This document shows, in pieces, positions 1-9,897 of a stretch of 64,000 bases of DNA. The stretch comes from Triangularia verruculosa (taxonomy: Eukaryota > Ascomycota > Sordariomycetes > Sordariales > Podosporaceae), in NCBI GenBank assembly GCA_033296885.1, contig MU863951.1, positions 119,983-183,982 of the forward strand, in the 5' to 3' direction. The notes under the pieces were generated by a model. It was not told the origin of the DNA. It did not search any database and was given only the letters and a program-made list of their open reading frames with translations. Position 1 is the stretch's first letter. Each line of letters opens with the position of its first letter. The position numbers were made by a program, and so were the translations under genes.

Positions 1-1361
1 TCTTCGAAGAACTTGTTGTTGCCTTTGGCGATAAGAAGCTGTATTTCGAGATAATCCAGCTCCTCGAGGCTGTCTCCAAGGGGACAAACCCTCTCGCAAT
101 CCGATGCAGAGATGTGACGCATCGTCACATCCATCGTGCCGCCATGGCCACTGGCGAGAAAGACTTTGTCCGCAAGCTCTATCTCGACGCTGCTTCCTCT
201 GACGTTCTTGTCGAAGAGGAGTTCACAGAAGAATCCGACGTCCGCATTTGGATCGCCCTGTTTGACCGCTTCGTCATGAACGAGCCGCGCAAAGCCCAAA
301 GTCAACTGCTAAAGATTGTCCAGACGCCGCCCAGCAAGATCTCCTTCTTCGCCTCGGAAAGAGCAGCGAGATATCTCGCCGATATTTATTTGGAGGAGTT
401 CCGCATCTCTCGCAGCCTGACGTACAAAATCAGCCTTCTCGCAGAAATGGAGTCAACAGTGGTTCAAATGCTCAAAGAAAGGCTGGGACTGGAGTTCAAA
501 CCCAAACTTTCCAAGACCAGCACCATTGTTCTGGCAGTCATGCGCCGCAAGCTTGGGCCTGCAGAGCAGTTTTACAATGATCTTAACGACAGTTTCGATG
601 CGTGCTGTCAGGCCTTGAACGATGGGACTGAGATCAATGACGCTCCCAGCCTGAGGCTGTTGGCAAAGGTTCTCTCTGTCCTGGTCCTACCACCGCCAGG
701 TAGAATCGGGGTGAGCCTGCTGAAAGAGGACGCGCAGATCGCCTTGAGCTGCCAGTTCTACCTGCTGCCGTCGAGTCTCACCGCTCAGGGGCCGCCGAAG
801 CAGCAAAGCATGAAACCGGCCACCAACTTGAAGCGTGCTGTGTCTCCAAAGCCAAGGACTCCACCGCCAAAACCTAGGACACCGCCACCAAGACCAAAAG
901 CGACACAAGAGCAAAAGGTAGACGGAAAGTACGCGCTCAACAAATCCGCGGGTTTGGAATGTGCCATGTGCAACAAATTTGTGACCGACTTCACACAGGG
1001 GAAGGTCTACACGTGCGTTTACTGCACCAATGTCGATCTGTGTGAGGAATGTTATCTCGCAAGAGAGAGCCACTACAGCACTGTTGGTCCTGGTGTTAAC
1101 GACGGGAACATCCCCGCCTCAAAATCCAACGCCACCAGCAAACTAGAGCTTCCTGCGCAGAAGACCATGAATGACTATGTTGAGGTGTGTCCTTGGGGCC
1201 ATATGTTGATTGAAACCCCGGTGAAGGGGTGGAAGGGTGTTCGGAAGGACGGAGTGTTGGAGTACGATGGAAAGGAGATCCGATTCGAAGAATGGCTGGA
1301 GGGACTAAAGGGGAGATGGGAAAGAGCATGGTGGCGGTATTGGAGGGAGGTTGAACAGTGA
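1..1361 (+). CDS. C-terminal part of a zinc-binding (ZZ-like) fungal protein, 5' end outside window
   Basis: The reading frame is open from base 3 to the TGA at 1359-1361, giving at least 452 residues. No convincing ATG lies at its left end, so the gene begins upstream of the window. The first two thirds look helical, as in repeat-type (TPR-like) scaffolds. A proline/lysine-rich linker (PKPRTPPPKPRTPPPRPK) follows. After it comes a cysteine cluster CAMC ... CVYC ... CEEC with the spacing of a ZZ-type zinc finger, and then a CPWGH motif near a Trp-rich C-terminus. ZZ-like fingers bind zinc and usually mediate protein contacts. In fungi such C-termini are common on long TPR, ankyrin or NLR-like proteins, but the N-terminal domain that would decide this is missing. 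The function is unknown. Confidence 0.7.
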   Translation, partial: FEELVVAFGDKKLYFEIIQLLEAVSKGTNPLAIRCRDVTHRHIHRAAMATGEKDFVRKLYLDAASSDVLVEEEFTEESDVRIWIALFDRFVMNEPRKAQSQLLKIVQTPPSKISFFASERAARYLADIYLEEFRISRSLTYKISLLAEMESTVVQMLKERLGLEFKPKLSKTSTIVLAVMRRKLGPAEQFYNDLNDSFDACCQALNDGTEINDAPSLRLLAKVLSVLVLPPPGRIGVSLLKEDAQIALSCQFYLLPSSLTAQGPPKQQSMKPATNLKRAVSPKPRTPPPKPRTPPPRPKATQEQKVDGKYALNKSAGLECAMCNKFVTDFTQGKVYTCVYCTNVDLCEECYLARESHYSTVGPGVNDGNIPASKSNATSKLELPAQKTMNDYVEVCPWGHMLIETPVKGWKGVRKDGVLEYDGKEIRFEEWLEGLKGRWERAWWRYWREVEQ

Positions 1362-2102
1362 GGAAATGGCTCGAAAAGGCGAGTCAAGGTCTATAAATAC
1401 CTATATACCTAGTTACACCCGATAATATCTTTTGGCTCAGTCCGTATTAGTATCAGAAGGTAGGTGAAAGGTGAGCGTAGTAAGTATACCTACCTAGTCT
1501 TTTCAAAGCTTCCCTCTTCTTTTCTACCTTACTTATAAGCCTGAAAGAAGAGAAGCTAGAAGACTTTCCATTTCAGGTGCGGCAGCGAGGTAAGAAAGTG
1601 GGGTAAGTAGGGTAGAGAAAAGCAGACGGAGACTCTCTCGTTTATTATACTGCAATAGATTTATCTTGGCTCGGCACGGCTTTTATTGTTGATTGGCCAG
1701 TGTAAGAGCTTATCGAAGCTCTATTTTCTATTAGCCTAAGGCGCCCGCACTGGCCACATGCCGAGCTACCTGCCAAGCCACATACCTGCACAGGTCACAT
1801 GCCCCGCATAGACCACATGCCGAGCCAAGTTAAAAGATACCTAGTTAATTATTATATATAAAAGGAAGACCTTTAGATAGCTCGGGAATTCCGGCCCTAG
1901 TAGCACCGACCTCCCTACCAAGGTCTCAATTTCCTTAGTAGTGGGTCTCCCTGACTAATCTGACACTTCCTAGTTGGTATGCAACGTTATTTTGGGGCGG
2001 AACGATGCCTCGCCTTTGACCAAACAACGAGTCGTGGGGGGATTTGAGCTCGCCCTCTCTGCTCTTGTCGCTGTCCGGTATGTGGCATGGACACTTTCAT
2101 AT
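1362..2102. other. Intergenic region with short repeated motif
   Basis: No supported gene. The stretch 1740-1830 repeats short units built on the word CACATGCCGAGC and its variants. An AT-rich run (TTATTATATATAAAAGG) at about 1850 could be promoter DNA for the downstream gene. No terminal repeats are recognisable. Confidence 0.4.
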
Positions 2103-2312
2103 ATGCTCCTCTCCCTCTCTCATGTCCGCTCTAATACAAGACAGCAGCCCGGTTTTAAGTGCCCAGGTCTGTACCTACCTGGTAGGCAAGCCATCACATC
2201 AGTCAATGCGGTGACCATCTCGAATCCGAGAAACATCCCCGACAGCACCGACGGTTTCACCAATTCAACCCGTCTCCGCACGCCCCAATTGACCAGATTC
2301 GATCCCTCCACG

Positions 2313-3590
2313 ATGGCCATGACCTTGACCCTGGGATTTGTCGGCAGCATTCGCCACTTCTTGGTTTCTACCGCGCGCTGGGCCTGGGGCTTGCCGGAAC
2401 CAGCGGCCACACAACCGTTGGTCATCGAGTTCTTGCCGAGGACCTACAGCGCGGACAGCGCATGTGGCAAGAAGCGCTGGATAAAACTCATTCTGCGTTC
2501 CTCTCGCTCCCAGTGGCACCTCAAGTTTACCTTCTCCGGCACTGCTGTTCAGGATGGCACACGCCCAATTATGGCCAAGGGAATGAAGCGACGGAACGAT
2601 CTCCGGGACCTCTGCCGCTGTATCGATTTTCGCCGGATCCCACTCTTGGATGACACGGTTACCGAGGTTATCCTGTCGCTTGACCCCAGCCCGGAGAGCG
2701 TCAAGCTGCCCTACACGACACAGCCAAGCGCAGACAGCGAGTACGCCTCCGTCATCAGCGACCTCTGGGTCCGCACCCTGGAAGACCCGCTCCGAATCCG
2801 CTTCCCTGTTCACGACAGCAGCAACGGCATCCCCGCTAGACGGCTCTCTGAAATCCGGGAGAAAGAAGAGTTAAACGGCGATTCCGTCTACAAGGTGCTC
2901 CTTCAGGGCGACGAGACACCGTACGTCTACAAGGAGGTTGAGCGAGCCCATTATGTCCCTCGGGACACCGAAGTGCTAGAACAAGAGCTGCGGAACTTAG
3001 ACATGTTTCGTGGCACCACAGTCGGCATTGTCCAGCTTATCGCGGCCGTTGTCTCGCAGAACCCATACCAGACCACCCAACCCGGCAAAGAGTGCGATCC
3101 CATCGTCTTACGCGGGTTCCTCCTTGAGCATCATCCAAACGGCACACTGGAAAGCGCATTGGAATCGCCAACCCCCGAGGCCAGCGAGCGCTGGCGCGTG
3201 TGGGCGCTCCAGATTGCGTCGGCCCTTGCTGAAATGCACCACCGCGGACTAGCTCACATGGATTTGAAGCCCTCCAATGTTGTCCTCAGTGGCGAGTCTG
3301 ACGCAGTGCTGATCGATATCAGCGGCATCGGAGGCGTCACTCGTCAGTGGCTCTGTCCGGAGATGCTGGAGAGCAAGAAAGATCCACTGTCGTGGAGCAT
3401 CGCGGCGCAGCAACAGAATGATATTTGGGCCCTTGGGCAAATTATGCTGGCCATGGCGGATGCCTGTCGCGCCGACGAGCAAAAGCAACTGCTAAGGAGC
3501 GTTGCGCTGGCTATTACACGTTCCTGTCCACGCATCCCCCTCAGCAAGGTCATTGCCGCCTTGTCGGGACGCCCCTCTCCCATGGTTTAA
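2313..3590 (+). CDS. Protein kinase-like protein
   Basis: A single-exon gene of 425 residues if it starts at the ATG at 2313; an earlier in-frame ATG lies at 2103. I prefer 2313 because the 70 residues before it look like translated leader. The N-terminal ~190 residues are unassigned. The C-terminal half has kinase landmarks: VYKEV (candidate ATP-binding Lys), a Glu-rich helix after it, HMDLKPSN (catalytic loop, Asp near residue 317) and DISG in place of DFG. The metal-binding Asp is kept but Phe-Gly is lost. The activation segment is short, followed by CPEM and DIWALG, which match the APE and DxWxxG positions. This is a known fungal group of divergent kinases. Activity is plausible but unproven and the substrate is unknown. 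Confidence 0.75.
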   Translation: MAMTLTLGFVGSIRHFLVSTARWAWGLPEPAATQPLVIEFLPRTYSADSACGKKRWIKLILRSSRSQWHLKFTFSGTAVQDGTRPIMAKGMKRRNDLRDLCRCIDFRRIPLLDDTVTEVILSLDPSPESVKLPYTTQPSADSEYASVISDLWVRTLEDPLRIRFPVHDSSNGIPARRLSEIREKEELNGDSVYKVLLQGDETPYVYKEVERAHYVPRDTEVLEQELRNLDMFRGTTVGIVQLIAAVVSQNPYQTTQPGKECDPIVLRGFLLEHHPNGTLESALESPTPEASERWRVWALQIASALAEMHHRGLAHMDLKPSNVVLSGESDAVLIDISGIGGVTRQWLCPEMLESKKDPLSWSIAAQQQNDIWALGQIMLAMADACRADEQKQLLRSVALAITRSCPRIPLSKVIAALSGRPSPMV

Positions 3591-4251
3591 CTAGAAATCC
3601 TCCCACTCCACCTCACTTGCGTCAAATCCGCCGTCCGTCCTGTTCCCTGTGAGGAGATCAACAAATTTCTCCCAACGAGGCGATATGGTACATCATTACC
3701 TGGGCCTTCACGAACACCCCCGGCCTCTCCGTCACAAGCAGTGAAGTAGCAAAACGTTCCGGTTGTCGACGAGACTTCACTGCCGCTATCGCACACTTCC
3801 TCTTTCTCTTTAGCATCATCACAGGGCTTGCTCAAGCTCTTCTTGTAATGCCCATAGCTATACACTCGAAGCGTAAAAGCGCACATAGCGAGGATTCTTG
3901 TCGCCGAAATGCGGGAAACAATGTTGTGGACGAGGGGCGAAATACTTGGGTTGGGTTAGCCTGGCCCTCCTCGCCCTCCTGGTTTTTCTTTATACATTAA
4001 TATTCTTGGACTCTGACCCAAACCCCTTATCAGACACAGTATTACCAGGACTGCGTGGCAAATTGAACATGTTGAAGTGTAGATCTAATTTCACAATGGT
4101 AGGTTATGCAGTTTCACAATTTTCGGGTTGTTTACACACCGAATCACAAGGGTGACGTCATCCATTCAATATCATCCAATCTCATGTTCAGTGAGCTGTC
4201 GTTCAGGCCGCAACACACCTTTCTCACCGCTATCATTAGCAATCACTCACG
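3591..4251. other. Intergenic region with an open hydrophobic stretch
   Basis: No complete gene. Bases 3889-4098 are open in the frame of the downstream pyrophosphatase and encode a strongly hydrophobic segment (LALLALLVFLYTLIF). A potential donor (GTAGGT, 4099) and acceptor (TAG, 4237-4239) would join it in frame to the pyrophosphatase. The stretch has no upstream ATG, so it is not annotated as an exon. Confidence 0.35.
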
Positions 4252-5318
4252 ATGGAGATGAAGAAGCCGGAATACTCACTTCGCAGGGTCGGAAAACCGT
4301 TCACCAAGGACTATCGCGTCTATTTCGAGCGCAACGCCGATGGAATCGCAGTTTCACCGTTCCATGACATCCCGTTGTTTCACAATGAGAATGAAAAAGT
4401 GTTTAACATGGTGGTTGAGGTGCCGAGGTGGACAAATGCCAAGTTTGAAGTAAGTAGGTCACTTCCTTGCTGTGAGACTTGAAAACCTGGTGACACGAAG
4501 ACTGACAATTCTTCTCAGATATCAAGGACCAAAAGCCTGAATCCAATCACCCAAGACATACTCGATGGCAAACCGCGGTTTGTCAAAAGCTGCTTTCCCT
4601 ACAAAGGATACATTTGGAACTACGGTGCTCTCCCACAGACATGGGAAGATCCACATTACACGGATCCTGACACGGATGCGAAGGGTGACAATGACCCTAT
4701 AGATGCCTGCGAGATTGGCCGAGCGATAGCAAAGACGGGCGATGTAAAACAAGTCAAGATTCTCGGAGTCCTCGGACTGTTGGATGAAGGCGAGACCGAC
4801 TGGAAACTGATTGTCATCGATGTGACTGATCCGCTGGCCGACAAACTGCACAGTATCAGCGACGTCGAGAAGTATTTACCAGGGCTGTTGGATGCCACAA
4901 AGGATTGGTTCAGAATCTATATGGTTCCCGATGGGTACCCTGCGAATGAGTACGCGTTGGAGGGAAAGTTCATGGATCAAGGATATGCCATGAATGTGGT
5001 ACAGGAGTGTAGCGAGGCGTGGAGGAAGTTGGTGAACGGAAAGATCGAAAAGGGGGATATTTCCCTGTGAGTCTAGGCTGTTGCTTTTGACTAGAACTGG
5101 TGCTAACAGCTCGAATTGGAAGACAAAACACAACCCTGAAAGGCACGCCTGGAAAGTTGGATCCCAAGAAGGTCAAACTGCCGCCTGATGAAGATCTTTC
5201 TCCCGCGCCGGTTCCAGAGGATCAGGAGGAGTGGTTTTATGTCGATCGGGAGAGTCTTGACGCAGCATCCAGGCTTGAGAATGGTGAGCATTTGCACATT
5301 GCGTTGAAATGGAGCTGA
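4252..5318 (+). CDS. Soluble inorganic pyrophosphatase (family I), three exons
   Basis: Hydrolyses pyrophosphate to two phosphates, which pulls biosynthetic reactions forward. Exons are 4252-4449, 4519-5066 and 5123-5318, giving 313 residues. Introns have GTAAGT/CAG and GTGAGT/AAG borders, and the reading frame closes across both. The family signature DNDPIDA is present, with the upstream GYIWNYGALPQTWEDP block and the downstream KDWFRIYMVPDG block typical of eukaryotic PPases. The start ATG sits directly before the conserved YSLRRVGKPFTKDY segment. The sequence looks more divergent than a housekeeping copy, so it may be a paralogue. An upstream hydrophobic stretch (3889-4098) could be spliced in frame and would anchor the enzyme in a membrane; this is speculative. 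Confidence 0.93.
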
Positions 5319-5717
5319 GTTGTGCATGCATAATTCTAGGATAATTCTATGGGTTAGGGTTGTTGAAGCAGACTGTCCGTTAGTGCCATTTCTGTCATTC
5401 CTGCTTGGCAAATGACGTCACCAATGCAACACATCAGAGAAACACTTGTTCTGGACCAATGCATAAACAAGGTACCTATCGACGACTGAGGCAGCTGCTC
5501 GGAACTCGGCTCACTGGTTGGTTTCATGCCTGCTTTCAGGTCTTGTCATGGTGCTCAGTGACGACACCCAGAACACGACATTGACCCCAGGTGCCAACAA
5601 TCCAGCTTTCTTCCTACCGGGTTTCTCCCTCATTTACTGCTCTTACTACCTTACTCACATTCTTTCTATTCTTCCATCTACTCGACGCTAAGATTACGCT
5701 ACCGTCTCTAATCACAC

Positions 5718-8700
5718 ATGGAGGACCTTGAAGACCGCGGCCCGCGCCGCGCCCACGGGGGCCCATACACATCCAAGCATCCGGTCCCGACCATTCGAGG
5801 GTACCGTGAACATCGCGCAGAGATCAAGCAGCGCCAGGACCAAGCTGCCGCCGCTGACATCGAGGCCCTTCCAGACCAAGACAACGATGCAGTCGACAAC
5901 ACCACCAATCCTACAGCTGGCGGTATCGAGTCAGCAAACCCCAATACCGACTTGAAGTCAAAAGGCAAGCGCGCCTACGAATCTATCAAGACCATCGCCA
6001 AAGATGAGGATCAGCATCGTGACCAGCAAGCGCCGTACCAGTCAGTCAACCGACACACCATCCCCGTCAGTGAGCGTGAACCGCCAGATCAGCAATCACA
6101 CACCGAGGACACTTCAGCACCAGACACAGCAACCGACGGAGACGATGAACTGGAAAACGACCCAGATGGCAAGTCGGCAACTGAGACCGTAGCTGCGACG
6201 ATTTCGCCAAAGGAAAAGCGAAAAGCAATGAAGAAGGCACATAAGGGAAAGAAGCGGAAGAGAAAGGGGAGAAAAGTCACTGATCCTGTTACGCATCTGC
6301 CGGTCGTGATTCATGACATGACTGACGGGGATTTGAAAGCGGTGGATTCTGATTCAGGCGTGTCTGGGCTGTCAAGCGACCAAGACGAAGGGGATGAGGA
6401 GCTTATGCAGGGCTTGTTTCCACCTCCCGATCTAAAGGATACGAAGAAGGAGTTGGGCACGGTATACAGGAAGGCGATGAGTGCTTACGGAGTTGCAATC
6501 GGTGTGATGCTAGGTATTATGGTGCTAGGCCTGGGCTGGGGAACAGACCTGCATCAGCGCCAGAACTGGAACAAATCGACTTTGATCACAGCAGCGGTAT
6601 TCCTCACCATCACGGTTCTTGCCGCCCTCGGCCTTGCGCAGGGTCTCTCGTTTTACATCTCAAAGAGAGTCGACCAAATTCTCGAAGATCAAGTCTGGGA
6701 TGCTGATCGAGAGGAGGAGATGTCGCTCAACAACAGGTCATCAGACAACCTGCCGGAGTCGGTTGCCTGGCTCAACTCCCTTCTCGCCTCCATCTGGCCA
6801 CTGATCAACCCTGATCTGTTTGCCTCGCTTGTTGACACCCTCGAGGACGTCATGCAGGCCTCGCTTCCGAAGGTTATCAGGATGGTGAGTGTGGATGACA
6901 TCGGCCAAGGCAGCGAGGGCGTGCGGATCCTGGGTGTCAAATGGCTCCCCACGGGAAAAGCAGGCGAGTCAGTCAGCCACGACGGCGGGGATGGAGAACA
7001 GGAAATGGAGGCAGAAGAAGGCGATTTTGTCAACTTGGAGCTGGCGTTTGCGTACCGTGCGCAGAAGTCGGGCAAGACGATCAAGTCCAAGGCCAAAAAT
7101 GCACATCTATACCTCAAGTTCTATCTTCCTGGCGGGCTAGCGGTCCCCGTCTGGGTGGAACTCAAGGGATTGGTCGGAGTGATGAGGCTGAGACTGCAGC
7201 TCACCCCCGACCCCCCTTTCTTTGAGCTCTGCACCCTCACCTTTTTGGGACAGCCGAGAGCCGACATTTCTTGCGTGCCACTTTCAAAACATAACCTGAA
7301 TCTGATGAACGTGCCTCTGATTTCAGGGTTCGTGCAGTCGGCCATGGATGCGGCATTGGCCGAATACGTCGCGCCCAAGTCACTGACACTGAACCTCAAG
7401 GATATGCTAGTTGGGGACGACTTCAAGAAGGACACCATTTCGAGGGGTGTTGTCGCGGTGCATATCGATCGAGCAAGGGGATTCAAGGAAGGTGACGGCG
7501 GCTTGGGTGTTCTGAAGCCTGGGTCGAGCGATTCATATGTCTCCGTTTCTTGGGGCAAATTCGGGAAGCCGGTTGGCTGCACCAGGATCATCAAGAGCGA
7601 TCAAGCACCGAACTGGAATGAGTGGATATTTGTTTTGGTATCACCAGATGAGATCAACGCCGAGGAGACGCTCAGAATTCAACTCTGGGATTCGGACAAG
7701 CACACGGCTGATGACGACTTAGGGAGGACGGAAGTGAGTCTCAAGGAGCTGATGCACGGCCATGATACGAGAAATCGAATGTGTCAGAGGGAGGACGATC
7801 TGCATGCCGACGACCCTGACGACAAACTACCGGGTCAGCTGAAGTGGTCGGTAGGGTACTTCTCCAAAGCACACATCCAACAATGCCAGCTTGATCGGCA
7901 AACCTTTGACCCGTCAGTCAGAACTATCGACGATCTCAAGAAGAAGAGTTCAGAGCAGACGAGGTACAAGCTGAGAGAGGCGCTCGATACCGGCTCCGAA
8001 GAAGGAACGGACGAGCTGGCCCAGCAAGAAGTCCAGGATCTGAAGGAGAAGGAGGACATGATGATCATCTCTGCCCCTCCTCCACAGGGACTCCCAAGTG
8101 GAATCTTGAGCATTCAGATTCACAATATCATAGGACTGGAGGTGGCGAAGCTCAACCGTGATCGTTCGGCTGATTCGAATGCCGGCGGAAGCCAAATCGA
8201 GGAAGAAGGGGGGGCTGGAGACAGCGATGCCCCAGACGGATACTGCACTGTCATCCTCAACCACGCACAGGTGTACCGGACACGGACGAAGCCGAAAAAC
8301 GCGCACCCCTTCTTCAATGCCGGCACGGAGCGGTTTGTCAGGGACTGGAAGAGCGCAGAAGTGATGATTTCTGTCCGGGACAGCCGAGAAGGCGAAAACG
8401 ATCCTCTTCTGGGGGTGGTCTATCTGCCATTGAGAAAGGTCTTTGCTGAGAGGAGTCAAGTCATGGGAACGTGGCCCCTCGCTGGCGGAATCGGTTACGG
8501 GCGGGTGAGAGTGAGCATGGTCTGGAGGAGCGTGAAGCTGAACATGGTCAAGGAGATTGGTACCGGATGGGAGTATGGGACTCTGGAGGTGAAAGCGCCC
8601 ATCAAGGCAGCAGCTGGTCTGGACGAAGGGCTCAAGAAGAAGTGGAACAAGGTCAAGCTCAAGACGAAGGTTAGCAAAGAGAAAATGCACTTCTCCTCCG

Positions 8701-9611
8701 GGATCGACGCCTGGAGACCGAAGAGGAGGAGTAAGGAGAATGTCTTCTTGGGTGTATCGAACCGGTACGCAACCTCGTTGGTGATTGAGTTCAGGGACAC
8801 GACCAAAGTCATGGGCGAGGATGCGGTTGCCTTGGCTGTTTTGTGGCTGGGCGACATCCCGGACGAGGAGGAGACAAGCGTCAAGCTGAATGTATGGAGG
8901 GGTGGTAAGAAGCAGCTGAAACGTGCCAGAGGATGTGCTGACTATGAGGGGGCGGAGGAGGGCGAAGAGCCTTTAGGCGAAGTAGAGCTGACAGTCAGGT
9001 TCTGGAGAGGATTGAGTGGGTATCACAAGCATCTTGGAGGAAAGTCAGGCAACAAATCGTCTAGTATCAGGAGCGTTCTGGAGGTCTTGGACACGGTGAA
9101 TGATGAGAAGATGATTGATTATTACGACAATTCGGATTCAGAGACTGAGTCCTCCTCGGAAACAGATACGGAATCATCATCTGACTACTCTGATGGTCAA
9201 GGCACACTGCGAAAGCGGGACTCGCATGAGGAGGCTGAGAAGCGAAAGATGCTTCGGAAAGCTGGCCAGGATAGCACCACTGAGTACTCATCAGACGAGG
9301 ATGAAGGGCCAATGAACGGAAATCCTGTCAAACCTGTCAAGAAGGCCAAAACAAAGATCAAAAAGCGAGCATCTGATTTGGTTGATGGCAAGGATGGAAG
9401 CAGCGATGATGGGAAACGGGGGCCAATCTCTCAGCTTCAGGACTACAAGAGACATCACAAGCAGCTCCACCGCAAGCACAGAGGCGTCATGCAATGGAAA
9501 ACGGCCAGGTCGGTGGATTGGATGGTGGACAAGGTCAAGGATGGAAAGAGCAAAGTTAAGGGTCTTGTGGATCATAGCGAGAAAGAGCAAGGGATTGAGA
9601 CTGAAGTCTGA
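5718..9611 (+). CDS. Tricalbin-like SMP/C2-domain membrane protein
   Basis: An intronless gene of 1297 residues. Residues 1-240 are charged and disordered, with a basic run at ~165-187. Two hydrophobic segments (about 257-275 and 287-312) form a hairpin-like ER anchor. They are followed by an SMP-type lipid-transfer domain (about 345-560, starting ESVAWLNSLLASIWPLINP) and two C2 domains (about 577-690 and 820-960). The tail from ~1100 is rich in Ser/Glu/Asp and Lys. This order (hairpin, SMP, C2s) is that of tricalbins and extended synaptotagmins, which tether ER to plasma membrane and move lipid. The first C2 keeps acidic loop residues (SSDSYVSV, WDSDKHTADDD), so calcium binding is plausible. 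Family assignment is firm; the exact orthologue is not. Confidence 0.9.
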   Translation: MEDLEDRGPRRAHGGPYTSKHPVPTIRGYREHRAEIKQRQDQAAAADIEALPDQDNDAVDNTTNPTAGGIESANPNTDLKSKGKRAYESIKTIAKDEDQHRDQQAPYQSVNRHTIPVSEREPPDQQSHTEDTSAPDTATDGDDELENDPDGKSATETVAATISPKEKRKAMKKAHKGKKRKRKGRKVTDPVTHLPVVIHDMTDGDLKAVDSDSGVSGLSSDQDEGDEELMQGLFPPPDLKDTKKELGTVYRKAMSAYGVAIGVMLGIMVLGLGWGTDLHQRQNWNKSTLITAAVFLTITVLAALGLAQGLSFYISKRVDQILEDQVWDADREEEMSLNNRSSDNLPESVAWLNSLLASIWPLINPDLFASLVDTLEDVMQASLPKVIRMVSVDDIGQGSEGVRILGVKWLPTGKAGESVSHDGGDGEQEMEAEEGDFVNLELAFAYRAQKSGKTIKSKAKNAHLYLKFYLPGGLAVPVWVELKGLVGVMRLRLQLTPDPPFFELCTLTFLGQPRADISCVPLSKHNLNLMNVPLISGFVQSAMDAALAEYVAPKSLTLNLKDMLVGDDFKKDTISRGVVAVHIDRARGFKEGDGGLGVLKPGSSDSYVSVSWGKFGKPVGCTRIIKSDQAPNWNEWIFVLVSPDEINAEETLRIQLWDSDKHTADDDLGRTEVSLKELMHGHDTRNRMCQREDDLHADDPDDKLPGQLKWSVGYFSKAHIQQCQLDRQTFDPSVRTIDDLKKKSSEQTRYKLREALDTGSEEGTDELAQQEVQDLKEKEDMMIISAPPPQGLPSGILSIQIHNIIGLEVAKLNRDRSADSNAGGSQIEEEGGAGDSDAPDGYCTVILNHAQVYRTRTKPKNAHPFFNAGTERFVRDWKSAEVMISVRDSREGENDPLLGVVYLPLRKVFAERSQVMGTWPLAGGIGYGRVRVSMVWRSVKLNMVKEIGTGWEYGTLEVKAPIKAAAGLDEGLKKKWNKVKLKTKVSKEKMHFSSGIDAWRPKRRSKENVFLGVSNRYATSLVIEFRDTTKVMGEDAVALAVLWLGDIPDEEETSVKLNVWRGGKKQLKRARGCADYEGAEEGEEPLGEVELTVRFWRGLSGYHKHLGGKSGNKSSSIRSVLEVLDTVNDEKMIDYYDNSDSETESSSETDTESSSDYSDGQGTLRKRDSHEEAEKRKMLRKAGQDSTTEYSSDEDEGPMNGNPVKPVKKAKTKIKKRASDLVDGKDGSSDDGKRGPISQLQDYKRHHKQLHRKHRGVMQWKTARSVDWMVDKVKDGKSKVKGLVDHSEKEQGIETEV

Positions 9612-9897
9612 AGCATCAATATGGAGGATATGTAGGTAGAGACCAGAAAATAGTATTGCCAGTAAACATCCCGCAAACCTTCCTTGTTTGTGAAGGTTCG
9701 GATACCATGTGCCTTCCATCTTTCTCACAGTCTTAATGTCACTTTGAAGGAAGAGAACAAATGAAGTCTACTTAAGGTATGTACAGTTAGCCAAGAGTAA
9801 GTCTAAGACCTAGACAGCGGCGCCGGCCTTGTGGGGATTGGGGGTTTAAGTGCAGTTACCATTAACCAGTGTGATTGTCCCAAGTCGCGCACTAAAT

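Noticed and set aside
1740..1830. Repeated CACATGCCGAGC words as a possible transposon end
   Set aside because: Units are short and irregular and lack inverted partners or target duplications.
2265..2813. 182-codon minus-strand frame opposite the kinase-like gene
   Set aside because: No domain and no initiation context; explained by codon bias of the overlapping gene.
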